Source: Hondaea fermentalgiana
Taxonomy: Eukaryota > Sar > Bigyra > Thraustochytrida > Thraustochytriidae
Reading direction: 5' to 3'
Assembly (NCBI GenBank): GCA_014084085.1
Contig: NPFB01000104.1
Coordinates: forward strand, 159,068-197,293
DNA length: 38,226 nucleotides
Shown here: positions 9,967 to 19,107 of the stretch, piece after piece
How positions within the stretch are numbered: the first letter of the stretch is position 1
Layout of the letters: every line of letters starts with the position of its first letter
Position numbers and translations under genes: made by a program
The notes under the pieces: generated by a model
The model's database searches: none
What the model was told of the DNA's origin: nothing
What the model saw: the letters and a program-made list of their open reading frames with translations, nothing else

Positions 9967-12205
9967 TCGTTCGTTCTCCCTTGTCTCGCCTTGTCCGGTG
10001 AGTTTTGGGCCAACTTTTGATAACATAAACTTGTCCTTCAATTCGAGCTTCAAGTTGAACAAGTGCAACCTAAACCAAAGCCCCGAAACTTGGATGTAAA
10101 GAGAGCCACGCATCACGCGCCGCGCGAAGCTTCGCATTTCATGGGTTCAAAAGTCCCTCACACCGCATTTGCAATATATGAAACGCCCTCAAAAAATCGA
10201 AAAGGAACACCATTGACGAGAACCCACTGTTATTTGGATCATGCGCAAGCCTTAATTAGGCCTGTGTCCGCGTAAAGCTTTGTTCAATTTCAAAGTTGCA
10301 ATGCTGGAGCATTCTCTGAGAGTCTCTATCGATCACGTCAAGCCAGCAAAGCAGGCCACATAAAGTCAAACTTCCGGCTCGAGCCGAGCAAAGAATCGTC
10401 AACATAATTTACTCGCACATGAAATTGGAGTGTACTGACTGTGAACGTGGAAATATGTAGCAGCCTTTGATTGCTTTCGATCGCAATGATCGGCGCTGGG
10501 GGTAAATAAAAAGTAGAAAGAGCAAAATAAGTGAGCAACTTGAGTCGTTTCGTTGCAATGGGCGCGCAAAAATGAAATAACACGTTGACCATTTTGTCAT
10601 CGAGTCGTCGCCGTAAAAACGGGAAGCACGTCGACTGTCATAAGTCGTGCGCGCGCGCGAGGTCGAGGTTGCTGAGCCCTCTCAGATCGCTCGGGTCGTG
10701 GGTCGTTGCAGCGATCTGATTCGTCCGACCGCACAAGCTTGTGTTCAGGTCTGCTTGAAGGAGGCATCTTATAAAAAAGAAAAGAAATGAAGGAACTTGA
10801 AGAAAAGGACGACTGCTCTCTCACCTCAAATTCTTTGCGTGGTCTAGCCTTGCTTTGCTTTGCTCTGCTCTGCTTCCCTCTCCTCTGCTTTGCTTTCGCT
10901 TCTAGCTTTCTGCGTGTTCTGCTTGGGGAAATCGGTTGGGGGTTTGCTTTCGCAGATTGCTTGCCCCCGCTCCACAGCAAAAGCAGCTTGCTTCCCAGGC
11001 AAAGCTATCTGCAGTCGCGGTGCCTTCCACCCCGGAGAAATCAACAGTATTCGGTCACTTTTTCGCCCCTACGCTGGCAGGAATGCAGGCGGTGTACTCA
11101 AACGATGGCATAGTATCATACTATATGGGTACACGTAAATCAAAAAATGGATTCCAGGCATGACCACATCCGTCCATGCTTCTTCCAACACCTAACCTCG
11201 TTGTGGCATGTCCAATCTTCCGAGCTGGCGCGATCGAGCACAATTGGCTCAACCAGACGTGACATGCATTCAAAGTGGATACCGTTGGATAACAAGGAGC
11301 CTGGTCAAGGCTTCCTAGAGATGCTCACATCTTTTTGCGCTACAGCAATCCGTTACCCGGTGAAATAGACAAATCGAACGCCATGCTCCGCGCCGCGGGC
11401 GCCCTGAAATGCCGCTCCTTGGCGCGGTCTCACTGAACACTCCACTTCGCCCGTCTGTTTTTCCTCCCGTCTTTCCTTCCAGCGATCTGGCGTGAACAAC
11501 ATCGGACCCGACGACCCCAGTGCATGCATGATTGGCGCATGGTTGGTGCTCAGGGCACCATCAGGAAACAGACCGAACACGACGCCAAGTCCAACGGAAT
11601 GTGTGGCTACCGTCACCTCATCTCTCTGTTTGCTCTGAGGCTCTGTCGTTTATGTTCGTTTCACTGGTAGCAACATCTACACCTGTCTCTGTTCATGCAT
11701 AAATGGTCCTCAGGGCACCATCAGGAAACAGACCGAACATGACGCCAAGTCCAACGGAATGTGTGGCTACCGTCACCTCATCTCTCTGTTTGCTCTGAGG
11801 CTCTGTCGTTTATGTTCGTTTCACTGGTAGCAACATCTACACCTGTCTCTGCTTAGCTATACCACACTGGAGGTCGGTTTGCTGGTGGGGCGACATACGC
11901 GACGGCTCCATGAGTGGCGCGCACACAACAGAGCGCATGCCTGCGATCGCAAGACGTGCGTTCCGTTTCTGTACAACAGCATCATGAAACTTCTGGCTCC
12001 CACGTAACGCAGACGAACTGCTGCCCAGGGACGTTTTGGAGTGAACAAGCAAAGCGTGGACGACGCGCTACAATGAAAGCAGCAGCTTTTCTCATGCGCC
12101 CCACCCACACAACAAGAGAAGCACTTCTGGTTGTCTGTCTCATCATGATGGAATGCTTTATCGATTTAAGAATGTTTATTTGTTGCAGCTAGAGAGAGTC
12201 GCCAT
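9967..12205. other. AT-richer intergenic region with a tandem duplication
   Basis: This 2.2-kb spacer separates the phosphatase start from the polymerase alpha stop. It contains the 5' leader of the phosphatase gene, a polypyrimidine block around 10845-10920, the 148-bp tandem duplication at 11544-11851, and short frames without recognisable domains (for example 11353-11616 on the minus strand and 11914-12192 on the plus strand). The short frames near 11.4-12.1 kb could be scraps of a decayed element, but I see no transposase or reverse transcriptase motif. Confidence 0.6.
11544..11851. repeat. 148-bp near-perfect tandem direct repeat
   Basis: Copy 1 is 11544-11691 and copy 2 is 11704-11851, a period of 160 bp with a 12-bp spacer. 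I count two mismatches (11548 G versus 11708 C, and 11580 C versus 11740 T). Both copies are preceded by a CATGCAT. Copy 1 begins with a TGGTGC/GCACCA hairpin (11544-11560), and the stem has one mismatch in copy 2. The near identity in non-coding DNA points to a recent duplication, or to gene conversion. Confidence 0.95.
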
Positions 12206-15200
12206 TTACATTCGGAAGGCTCGCTGGAAAAGATCCGGCTGGACCCAGTTGTACGCGCTGCGATTCAGATACTTGGCAGCAAGACTTGCCTGCACATGAG
12301 CAAGCGCTTCGGCATCCTGCGCATTGAGCGGTTTTGGCGGATCTACCTTGCTATGACCCGAGCTATAATGCTTCTTGAGCTGTTCGAGCGCATGGGGGGC
12401 GTTCACCAGCGACTCGAGGTAGCGCAGTTGCGTGTACAGGGTTGATGGACGGTATTCGGGCACCAGCTGCAATCGACGGCCGTGCAAGGTGAAAGAACGC
12501 CCCACGACAGACTGCTGGCGCGTGCGCAGGTCCGCCGAAGGGTCGTCGGCCAAGAGCCATCCTTCATAGTACTTTTTCACCGCACGTCGTGCCGCCAAGT
12601 GAAGCTGGTTCGTCAGGTATGTCAAGTCCACAGGCTCGTCGCAGCGCGGGCACTGAAGACCTGACTTCGCTGCGTTACTCTGCTGCTGCTTCTCGGGCAC
12701 GATCTTGGCAAGCTCCTGTGGAAGAGCAACAACGCCCAGAAAAGGGTGTTCCAGATCGCAACTTTCGCACGACAGCGTGACACGGTCACACGCCTTAAAC
12801 CTGTCAATGTCTGGCATATCCACAATGTTTAGCAAGTCCTCGTCGCCATGCGCGTCACCGTGTTGCGCACCGCCCTGAACCGAAGAGGGATCCAGACCGA
12901 GATGCTCGGCAATCTGGCCTGGCGAAAGTCCTTCAATCGGCTCGCACAGACGCCGCGTCGGTGGCACGACCTGCTGCTTCAAATACCAATCCACATCAAG
13001 TTCCAGAAGCTTCCACGGATCGTTTGTGACCTCCTCCGGATGAAACGCACGTTGCGCATAAGAGGCATTCGACGGAGGCGGTGTACGTGGCATCGGTTCC
13101 TCATTCTCCGGATCGTCCGCCTTTCCGCCACTCGTTTGGCCGTCTTCTGTCTTAAGGGCCTGCTTCTCCTTGAGTTCGCGCGCTTTGCTTTCATAGTCCT
13201 GGCGGGTCATTGTGCAAATGACGTACGGGATGTGATCGCCCACACTCACGGGTTTGTTCCTCGCGATCATGGCGAGCGCCACCTGCAGGTGCGGTTGGCT
13301 CTTAACATCAGGATAATCGCGAGGATTCTTGTTCAATCCCTTGGTGATGACAAACTTTTCAAGAGCCACAGAACGCGCCTTGATTTGCTCGTGCACGTCA
13401 TCGAGACATTTGAGAATGCCTTCAACCACCTCATCGTAAGGTTTGCCCGAGAGAACATGGTCCAATACGCCATGACCAATGTCCTTGGACAGCTGGCACC
13501 AGTCACGACGCACGAGATCGAGACCCTTGGTCTCCTTTTCTTCCACAATCTGCTTTTCCCCATTCGGTCCCTTGACCTCCTTGATGGCCAGCGCTGCGTA
13601 CTTTTTCTTCTTCAACAACAGCATTGTCTTGAATACGCCGTCCTGCTCGATCTCGAGCAGGTTGTACAGCTTGTTAATCTCTGCCTTGACGCGCTGCCCA
13701 ATTCGGTTCACCTCTGCGAGATTCGTCGTACCCGTGTTGATCATGATCGAATCCGTGTCACCATACACGACATCGAGGCCCAGCTTGTCCTGCGCAATAT
13801 TCACGGTATTTTGCAGAATCGAGCGGCCCTGCGACGTCACCAGCGCTGCGACGGGCCGCGCAAAGAATCGAAAGCCCTTAAAGCCGAGACATCCATACAT
13901 TGAGTTGGCAGTCAACTTGAGTGCCTTTTGCCGAACGTCAAGCTGCTTGCGCTTGCTCGGATCGCGCTCCGACTTGAGCGCCTGCTTCACCAGACGACGC
14001 CGGTCAACCAGCGTCTTGATGAGCGATGGCAGAATTGCAAGGTCCGGAAACTTGGCGCGGTCGGGCAGGCCCGGAATTGCGTCCGGGTCCTCGGCGTCCA
14101 CGTCCACGTCCGCAGCCCCACCTTCTTCCATATCCATGTCGTCGTCGCCGGCGCCAGTCTCCACTGCAGCAGCCGCGACCTCCAAATCTTCGAGGCCACC
14201 ACTGCGCACCCGCTCCACGGTGGTGTAGCAAATGTTATACTCTTGAATGATCGAAGGGTACAGCGAGTTAAAGTCCAGCAGCAAAATGAACTTGTCGTAC
14301 AAGCCCGTCTTGGGGTCCAAGACGAGACCACCATCGTACTTGGGCTTGCGCATCGCTGAACGCGAGACCGCGCCGCCCTTTTTGTTGTTTCCATTCGAGG
14401 ATCCCTTCTTGGCTCCGCTCTTGCCGTCTCCACTGTCAGCGTACACCTTGTCGGGCAATACATAGCCCTGTCGCGAAAATTCGTGCAAGAGCAGGTGTTC
14501 GATGCGCTCGGCGCGACCGCCCGACAACGTCCGCGACCACAGATTGCCACCAAGGTTGCTCAGCTGTAGCGTCAGCGGGACAGCCTCGAGCTTGAACATG
14601 AGAGAGAGCGCTAGCCAAGCATCCTTCTCGTTGCGTTGTACAAGCTTCAGCAGCCAATCCTTGTCCTGGTAGTACTGTGGGACTTGCAGTGGTGTCACCT
14701 CGTGCCGCTCTACATTGAGCTGCGTGCGGCACAGCTCTTGCAGCGTGTAGCTACGCTGCCCGAGCAAGAGTTCGCGAGCGGTTGTGTACGTATCGAGCAT
14801 CAAGCGTCCAGGCGTCAAGTTGGCGCTCGAATAAAAACCGCCCCCTGCACGACGCCCCGGCATGCGCGACATCTTGAGCCGGCCCATCTTGGACCACATG
14901 AGTCCTACATTCAGCTTGGACATGCGCGACAGCAGGACATCCATTTCAAAGTTGCGAATGTTGTGGCCAATGATCATGTCCGGGTCGTGTCGGTGCATTT
15001 GAACCATAAGAAAGCTCAGCAGAGCTCGCTCGCTCGCCTGCACAGAAATCTGCTTGCGAGACTTGGCCGCGTCCTTGAACCCAGCGGGGAAACCCGCGCC
15101 GCCATTCTCGCCTCGCACAATCGTGAACGCGCTGGCAAGACGCGGGTCCCCGTGCGCGGCTGTCTCGCTCACCACGTCGACGTTATCGCGAAGCAGACCG

Positions 15201-17209
15201 CTCACCACCATAATCTGGTGCTCGTGCGACTTGGGATCCACCCGTGTCTTGAGCGAGAGTGATAGCACACGAAGAGGCGGCGGTGGAGGCAATTTGATGG
15301 CTTCTCGGGCAACCTTAGTGTCGGCAGAGTCTCCGTCCTCGTCCTGGGTCCTTGCTTTTGCAGCTTCCTCGGCCTCGCGAACGAGAACGTCCTTTAGAGG
15401 GTGGATCGCCTTGGCTTCCTCGACGAAAAAGTTGTACTTGCACCACGAGGCCACGCGGTCCCTCGGACACTCGACATCGTAAATTCGGATCCAGCACGGA
15501 CCCATCAGATCGCGTGCCAGCAAAAGCTGCTCGACGGCCGTCTGGTGCGTGCCGAAAATGTGCGAAAATGTTTTGCCCTCGATGTCAAAGGGCAAACGGT
15601 CCTTCTCCGCGCACATTGGGTACCGCACCTCGAGGTACTCGGTGGCCTCGCGCGGGACGCCGGGAAGCTCAAAGGCGTACTTGAGCTCCGTCTTGCGTAC
15701 CTTGAACGAGCGCCCGGCATCCCGGTCTACAGGCAGAACCTTGGCCACGACCTTTTCCATCTCGGCAAAGACGTCCGGAAATTCAACCTCCTTGCTTGTG
15801 CCATCCTCGTCAGTGCATGTCTCGCGCGGGAGCACGTACAGCACGCGATCGAGATTTTTGACCTCGACGTAGCAGCTAACAAACTGCTTGGTCCGCTCGC
15901 ACCACATCTTGCCAAACACGTGAAGACGGCCCTTCATCGTGTAGTAATTCTCGTAAATGTCAAGCCAAAACACATCAATGTATTTGCGTCCATCCTGTTC
16001 TGGCAAGTTGTCCATGATGGTCTGGGCATCCATTGCCGCTGCGGGCCCAGTTGTTGTGCTGGCGGTATTCTCGTTCTCTCCGAGTGCGACTGCCTTGCTA
16101 GACGACCACCCGCCAGAGCCATCGTCGTCCTTGCCCATCATGGCCGGGGGCGTGCTCATGAACGTCACGCCACGATCCGCGGCGGGAGGCGGCGTCGACG
16201 GCGCAACGCGCTTGGGTGCACTGCGGACTGGTTTCTTGCGAGCTGCCGCAAGGAGTGCTGCTTTGCCTTTGGGCTTGTCTTCTTTCTTGACGGCAACGGT
16301 ATCCACCTCTTCCGACACTTCCATGTGTGTCGCGCCAGAGGTCTCCTCCTTCTTCACCTTGCTTTTGTGCGCACCAGCCGAGCCAACGAGGGTCTCTTCT
16401 TCTTCTTCCTCCTCCTCTTCAGAAACATTTTGCTTCGCCTTGCCTTCGTGCGACGGGTCCTGCACCGCAGTGATAGCTTCGTCGGCATGTTCAGCGCCAT
16501 CATCGTCGTCGTCCCGATCCAAGTACATGTTATCATCCGGTCCACTGTCCTCGTCGGCGCTGCGTGCGTCCCGCTGGCGAAGTCGTTCCTGCTCCTCCTC
16601 AAGCTGGTGCCGGCGCTTCTTCTTGCTGCTGCGCTTGAGTTTCTTGTCACGCCCCTTCTTCCGCTTCTTGGCAGATGAAGTCGACTGCATGAGATCGTTC
16701 ACGATGGAGCTCATGAGCGAATCTCCCCCGCGAACAGCGCGCTCTGCGGCCTCTTCGCTCGCAGACGGCGCCGATGCCGTGGCTTTCGGACCCACGACAT
16801 TGGCACGCTTACCCATCTTTGTAAACATGCTCGTCAGCTTATGCGTCGTACCTTGGACCTCCTGCGCGTCGAGCTCATCTTTTCGACGGGCCCTTGCGCT
16901 CTTGTGCGTCTTGGCGCCGCTCGCGCTCTCCTTCGCGTCGCCCAAGTCGACGTCGTCCTCGTCGTCGTCTCCATAGTCCTTGTACCCGGTTCCGTCATCG
17001 TCAACAACAAAGTCGCCGAGATCCTCGTTCGCCTTGCGAAGCGCGGCCCTTGCAGCGCCTTCGTCCTCGCTATCGCCCTCGTCCTCGTCGCTGCTCGCGT
17101 CCAGGTCCGCGTTTCTCAGGCCCAGTTCGCGCTGTCGCCGTTGCCGATCGAGGGCCTCGCGTCTCGCGCGAGCGCCCTTCGACTCGTGCGAGCGGCTGGG
17201 CCGCTGCAT
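12206..17209 (-). CDS. POLA1: DNA polymerase alpha catalytic subunit (family B)
   Basis: This is the catalytic subunit of the primase-polymerase complex, which extends RNA primers at origins and Okazaki fragments in the nucleus. It has 1667 residues in one exon. The N-terminal pol-alpha domain is visible (VVDDDGTGY, 67-75), followed by long charged and low-complexity linkers with Glu and Lys runs. The exonuclease-like fold is present (GHNIRNFEMDVLL), as expected for an inactive proofreading domain. Polymerase motif A is DFNSLYPSIIQEYN (from 979), motif B KLTANSMYG (from 1098) and motif C YGDTDS (1149-1154, catalytic Asp 1151 and 1153). In the C-terminal domain the first zinc module is intact (Cys 1481, 1484, 1520, 1523). 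In the second, the usual cysteines are replaced (see findings). The frame is open to a TTG at 17296, but the first ATG is at 17209, so I start there. The gene is divergent from the peroxidase gene. Confidence 0.97.
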   Translation of the reverse strand: MQRPSRSHESKGARARREALDRQRRQRELGLRNADLDASSDEDEGDSEDEGAARAALRKANEDLGDFVVDDDGTGYKDYGDDDEDDVDLGDAKESASGAKTHKSARARRKDELDAQEVQGTTHKLTSMFTKMGKRANVVGPKATASAPSASEEAAERAVRGGDSLMSSIVNDLMQSTSSAKKRKKGRDKKLKRSSKKKRRHQLEEEQERLRQRDARSADEDSGPDDNMYLDRDDDDDGAEHADEAITAVQDPSHEGKAKQNVSEEEEEEEEETLVGSAGAHKSKVKKEETSGATHMEVSEEVDTVAVKKEDKPKGKAALLAAARKKPVRSAPKRVAPSTPPPAADRGVTFMSTPPAMMGKDDDGSGGWSSSKAVALGENENTASTTTGPAAAMDAQTIMDNLPEQDGRKYIDVFWLDIYENYYTMKGRLHVFGKMWCERTKQFVSCYVEVKNLDRVLYVLPRETCTDEDGTSKEVEFPDVFAEMEKVVAKVLPVDRDAGRSFKVRKTELKYAFELPGVPREATEYLEVRYPMCAEKDRLPFDIEGKTFSHIFGTHQTAVEQLLLARDLMGPCWIRIYDVECPRDRVASWCKYNFFVEEAKAIHPLKDVLVREAEEAAKARTQDEDGDSADTKVAREAIKLPPPPPLRVLSLSLKTRVDPKSHEHQIMVVSGLLRDNVDVVSETAAHGDPRLASAFTIVRGENGGAGFPAGFKDAAKSRKQISVQASERALLSFLMVQMHRHDPDMIIGHNIRNFEMDVLLSRMSKLNVGLMWSKMGRLKMSRMPGRRAGGGFYSSANLTPGRLMLDTYTTARELLLGQRSYTLQELCRTQLNVERHEVTPLQVPQYYQDKDWLLKLVQRNEKDAWLALSLMFKLEAVPLTLQLSNLGGNLWSRTLSGGRAERIEHLLLHEFSRQGYVLPDKVYADSGDGKSGAKKGSSNGNNKKGGAVSRSAMRKPKYDGGLVLDPKTGLYDKFILLLDFNSLYPSIIQEYNICYTTVERVRSGGLEDLEVAAAAVETGAGDDDMDMEEGGAADVDVDAEDPDAIPGLPDRAKFPDLAILPSLIKTLVDRRRLVKQALKSERDPSKRKQLDVRQKALKLTANSMYGCLGFKGFRFFARPVAALVTSQGRSILQNTVNIAQDKLGLDVVYGDTDSIMINTGTTNLAEVNRIGQRVKAEINKLYNLLEIEQDGVFKTMLLLKKKKYAALAIKEVKGPNGEKQIVEEKETKGLDLVRRDWCQLSKDIGHGVLDHVLSGKPYDEVVEGILKCLDDVHEQIKARSVALEKFVITKGLNKNPRDYPDVKSQPHLQVALAMIARNKPVSVGDHIPYVICTMTRQDYESKARELKEKQALKTEDGQTSGGKADDPENEEPMPRTPPPSNASYAQRAFHPEEVTNDPWKLLELDVDWYLKQQVVPPTRRLCEPIEGLSPGQIAEHLGLDPSSVQGGAQHGDAHGDEDLLNIVDMPDIDRFKACDRVTLSCESCDLEHPFLGVVALPQELAKIVPEKQQQSNAAKSGLQCPRCDEPVDLTYLTNQLHLAARRAVKKYYEGWLLADDPSADLRTRQQSVVGRSFTLHGRRLQLVPEYRPSTLYTQLRYLESLVNAPHALEQLKKHYSSGHSKVDPPKPLNAQDAEALAHVQASLAAKYLNRSAYNWVQPDLFQRAFRM

Positions 17210-17713
17210 CGCTCGTTGCTGCTGCTCGCCGCTCGCTGCTGCCGCTCTGTCTTGCCCGCCGCCAAGCGCGCTCGCGTGCTGCGCCAACTCGCGCAAGCTC
17301 CGCCGCCAAGCGCAAGCGTGCTTGCTTGTTCTTGATCTGCTCGTCTCTCGCTCGTCTTTTCCAACCTAACCACCGTCTCTCGCCTAACCACCGCACTGCA
17401 CATCAAGCAGCAGCTTAACCGTCACCGGCGCCTTGTTGAGACATGGCCTCTGCGGAGAGATTGGGTCTACGTGCGCACGTCCGGGGGTTGAGGGAGGCGT
17501 AGAACAGATGCACACAGACACGATGCGTGCTCGCTCGAGCGCTGCTGCTGCTGCGCGCCGGCCGGTCGCTTGTTTGTGGGCCCATGTTTGCCCATGTTTG
17601 GCTGCTGCTTCTTATTTATTATCACACACCATGGTCTTTCAGTCCCCGTGAGGACCTCTGGCTGGTGTGTTTGTCATGTATGCCGCGGAAATGTGCGAGA
17701 CTTCAAGCTCCTC

Positions 17714-17738
17714 CCAGCCAGCCAGCCAGCCAGCCAGC
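17714..17738. repeat. (CCAG)n microsatellite
   Basis: About six CCAG units in the divergent promoter. Confidence 0.9.
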
Positions 17739-17750
17739 ATTGGGTCTGAT

Positions 17751-17753
<3 letters not shown>

Positions 17754-17781
<28 letters not shown>

Positions 17782-17786
17782 GGCAG
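17754..17786. repeat. (CAG)n trinucleotide repeat
   Basis: Nine CAG units followed by CGG-CAG-CGG, in the non-coding leader region upstream of the peroxidase start. It is one of the few period-3 arrays in the non-coding parts of the window. Confidence 0.9.
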
Positions 17787-17987
17787 CGGGCAGTACGGTA
17801 GCAGCAATCTTGACGCGCTGGGTATGCACCAATGTCTTTATACGACTATTCGTTTTCCTTGTTCGTTTGGATGTCGGAAGTCGCGTTCTCAAATCCGACA
17901 GTCCATCCACGCAAGCAAGCACCTGCATGCTGTATGATGTATGATGCATCGGAGCCAGGATGGTCAAACGAAGAAAAGGGCAAGGCG

Positions 17988-19025
17988 ATGCAGACGCCGA
18001 AGCGACTTGCGAACACCTTGCGCAGAATGGCGAGCAGCGCGGGAAGCGCGAGCGCCTCCGCAACCGGGAGCGAGGCAGGAATGGACCTGCGCGAGGTGCG
18101 GAGGGCCATCGCGCGACTCATGTACGCGCCTGGCCACGACGACGGCTCGTACGCGCCGCTCTTCATCCGCTTCGCCTGGCACTGCTCCGGGACGTACTGC
18201 AAGGAGTCCGGCAACGGGGGTAGCTGGGGATCAACCTTTCGCTTCGAGAACGAGGCGGCCGACCCGGAGAATGCTGGCCTGAGTAAGGCCAAGGAGCTCT
18301 TGGAGTCCGTCAAGGCGCGTTTTCCCGCAATCTCCTACGCGGACCTGTACATCCTCGCTGGCGCCGTTGCGATCGAGTCCACCGGCGGACCACACATCCC
18401 CGTCAAGACCGGTCGTCCAGACTTTGACGACGCCGAGGCCACGGCCATCTTTGGCGAGGGCAAGTGCCCCTTTGGCTTTGGAACTGTCAACCCGAACACG
18501 TCGCGACTCCCTGCGGCGGACCTTGGTCCCGACCCAGATGCGCCTCCTGATGCGCCTGCTCACATTCGCGAGGCGCCGACAATCAACGCAGTCCGCGCAA
18601 CCTTTCAGCGCTTGGGTCTCACAGACAAAGAAACCGTGTGTTTAATTCTTTTGGGCCACCAGTTCGGCCGTTGCCATCCTGAAAACAGCGGCTATGAGCA
18701 CGCATGGTATGCTTTTGATCCTACAGAGTGGAACGCCTACGAGACGGGACTTGGGTATATTTCGCTCTACGAGCAAGGGATTCGCAACTATCGCGAGGTG
18801 CACAAGGCCTCGGGGAAGCGCCAGTACGAGATGTTCTTTGCCGGCCGTCGCTGGATGCTTCTCATCGCCGACATGGTCCTTTACTGGGATCAAGACTACT
18901 ATCGTCATGTCGTTTACTACAACCGCAACCGCCGCATCTTCCGCCAAGATGCCGCTCTTGCGTGGACAAAGTTGACTGAGCTTGGCTGCAAGAACCTTAC
19001 GCCGGAACTTACCGCCCATAGTTGA
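17988..19025 (+). CDS. Class I heme peroxidase (cytochrome c peroxidase-like)
   Basis: The enzyme reduces hydrogen peroxide using a small-molecule or cytochrome c electron donor. The 345-residue protein has the distal heme triad R61, W64 and H65 in IRFAWH, and the proximal helix GHQFGRCHPENSGYEHAW with His224. A Trp lies 16 residues after that His (W240), matching the radical-forming Trp of cytochrome c peroxidase, and the hydrogen-bonding Asp is D295 in LLIADMV. The N-terminus from this ATG (MQTPKRLANTLRRMASSAGS) is basic, Ser/Ala-rich and free of acidic residues, which suggests a mitochondrial presequence. An in-frame ATG at 17832 would add 52 residues that look untranslated. A Pro/Asp-rich insert occurs near 174-194. 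Donor preference (cytochrome c versus ascorbate) cannot be settled from sequence alone, although the Trp favours the former. The gene converges on the DENN gene, with 82 bp between stops. Confidence 0.92.
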   Translation: MQTPKRLANTLRRMASSAGSASASATGSEAGMDLREVRRAIARLMYAPGHDDGSYAPLFIRFAWHCSGTYCKESGNGGSWGSTFRFENEAADPENAGLSKAKELLESVKARFPAISYADLYILAGAVAIESTGGPHIPVKTGRPDFDDAEATAIFGEGKCPFGFGTVNPNTSRLPAADLGPDPDAPPDAPAHIREAPTINAVRATFQRLGLTDKETVCLILLGHQFGRCHPENSGYEHAWYAFDPTEWNAYETGLGYISLYEQGIRNYREVHKASGKRQYEMFFAGRRWMLLIADMVLYWDQDYYRHVVYYNRNRRIFRQDAALAWTKLTELGCKNLTPELTAHS

Positions 19026-19107
19026 AAAAAGTAAAGCAAAACCAAAAGAAGTTAAAATGTTGTCTTTGTATCTATGTATGTATGTAAATGTCCTTTTGTT
19101 GACCCGA

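Larger units (their letters stand above)
17210..17987. promoter_or_regulatory. Divergent promoter region between polymerase alpha and peroxidase genes
   Basis: These 778 bp must hold the promoters and 5' leaders of both outward-facing genes. They contain a (CAGC)n tract at 17714-17738 and a CAG tract at 17754-17786. A second in-frame ATG at 17832 could extend the peroxidase by 52 residues. I see no TATA box that I would trust. Confidence 0.5.

Noticed and set aside
10140..10165. GGTTCAAAAGTCCC resembling a tRNA B box
   Set aside because: Two extra bases in the T-loop pattern, and no matching A box or cloverleaf could be drawn nearby.
11353..12192. Possible transposon remnant suggested by short frames around the tandem duplication
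   Set aside because: No transposase, integrase or reverse transcriptase motif, and no terminal repeats were found; kept only as a repeat.
12848..13903. Plus-strand frame of 351 codons inside the polymerase alpha gene
   Set aside because: It is antisense to the conserved polymerase core, including motif C and most of the region towards motif B, and has no recognisable domain.
17210..17296. Extension of polymerase alpha by 29 residues to 17296
   Set aside because: The codon at 17296 is TTG; the first ATG in frame is at 17209 and gives a normal N-terminal domain.
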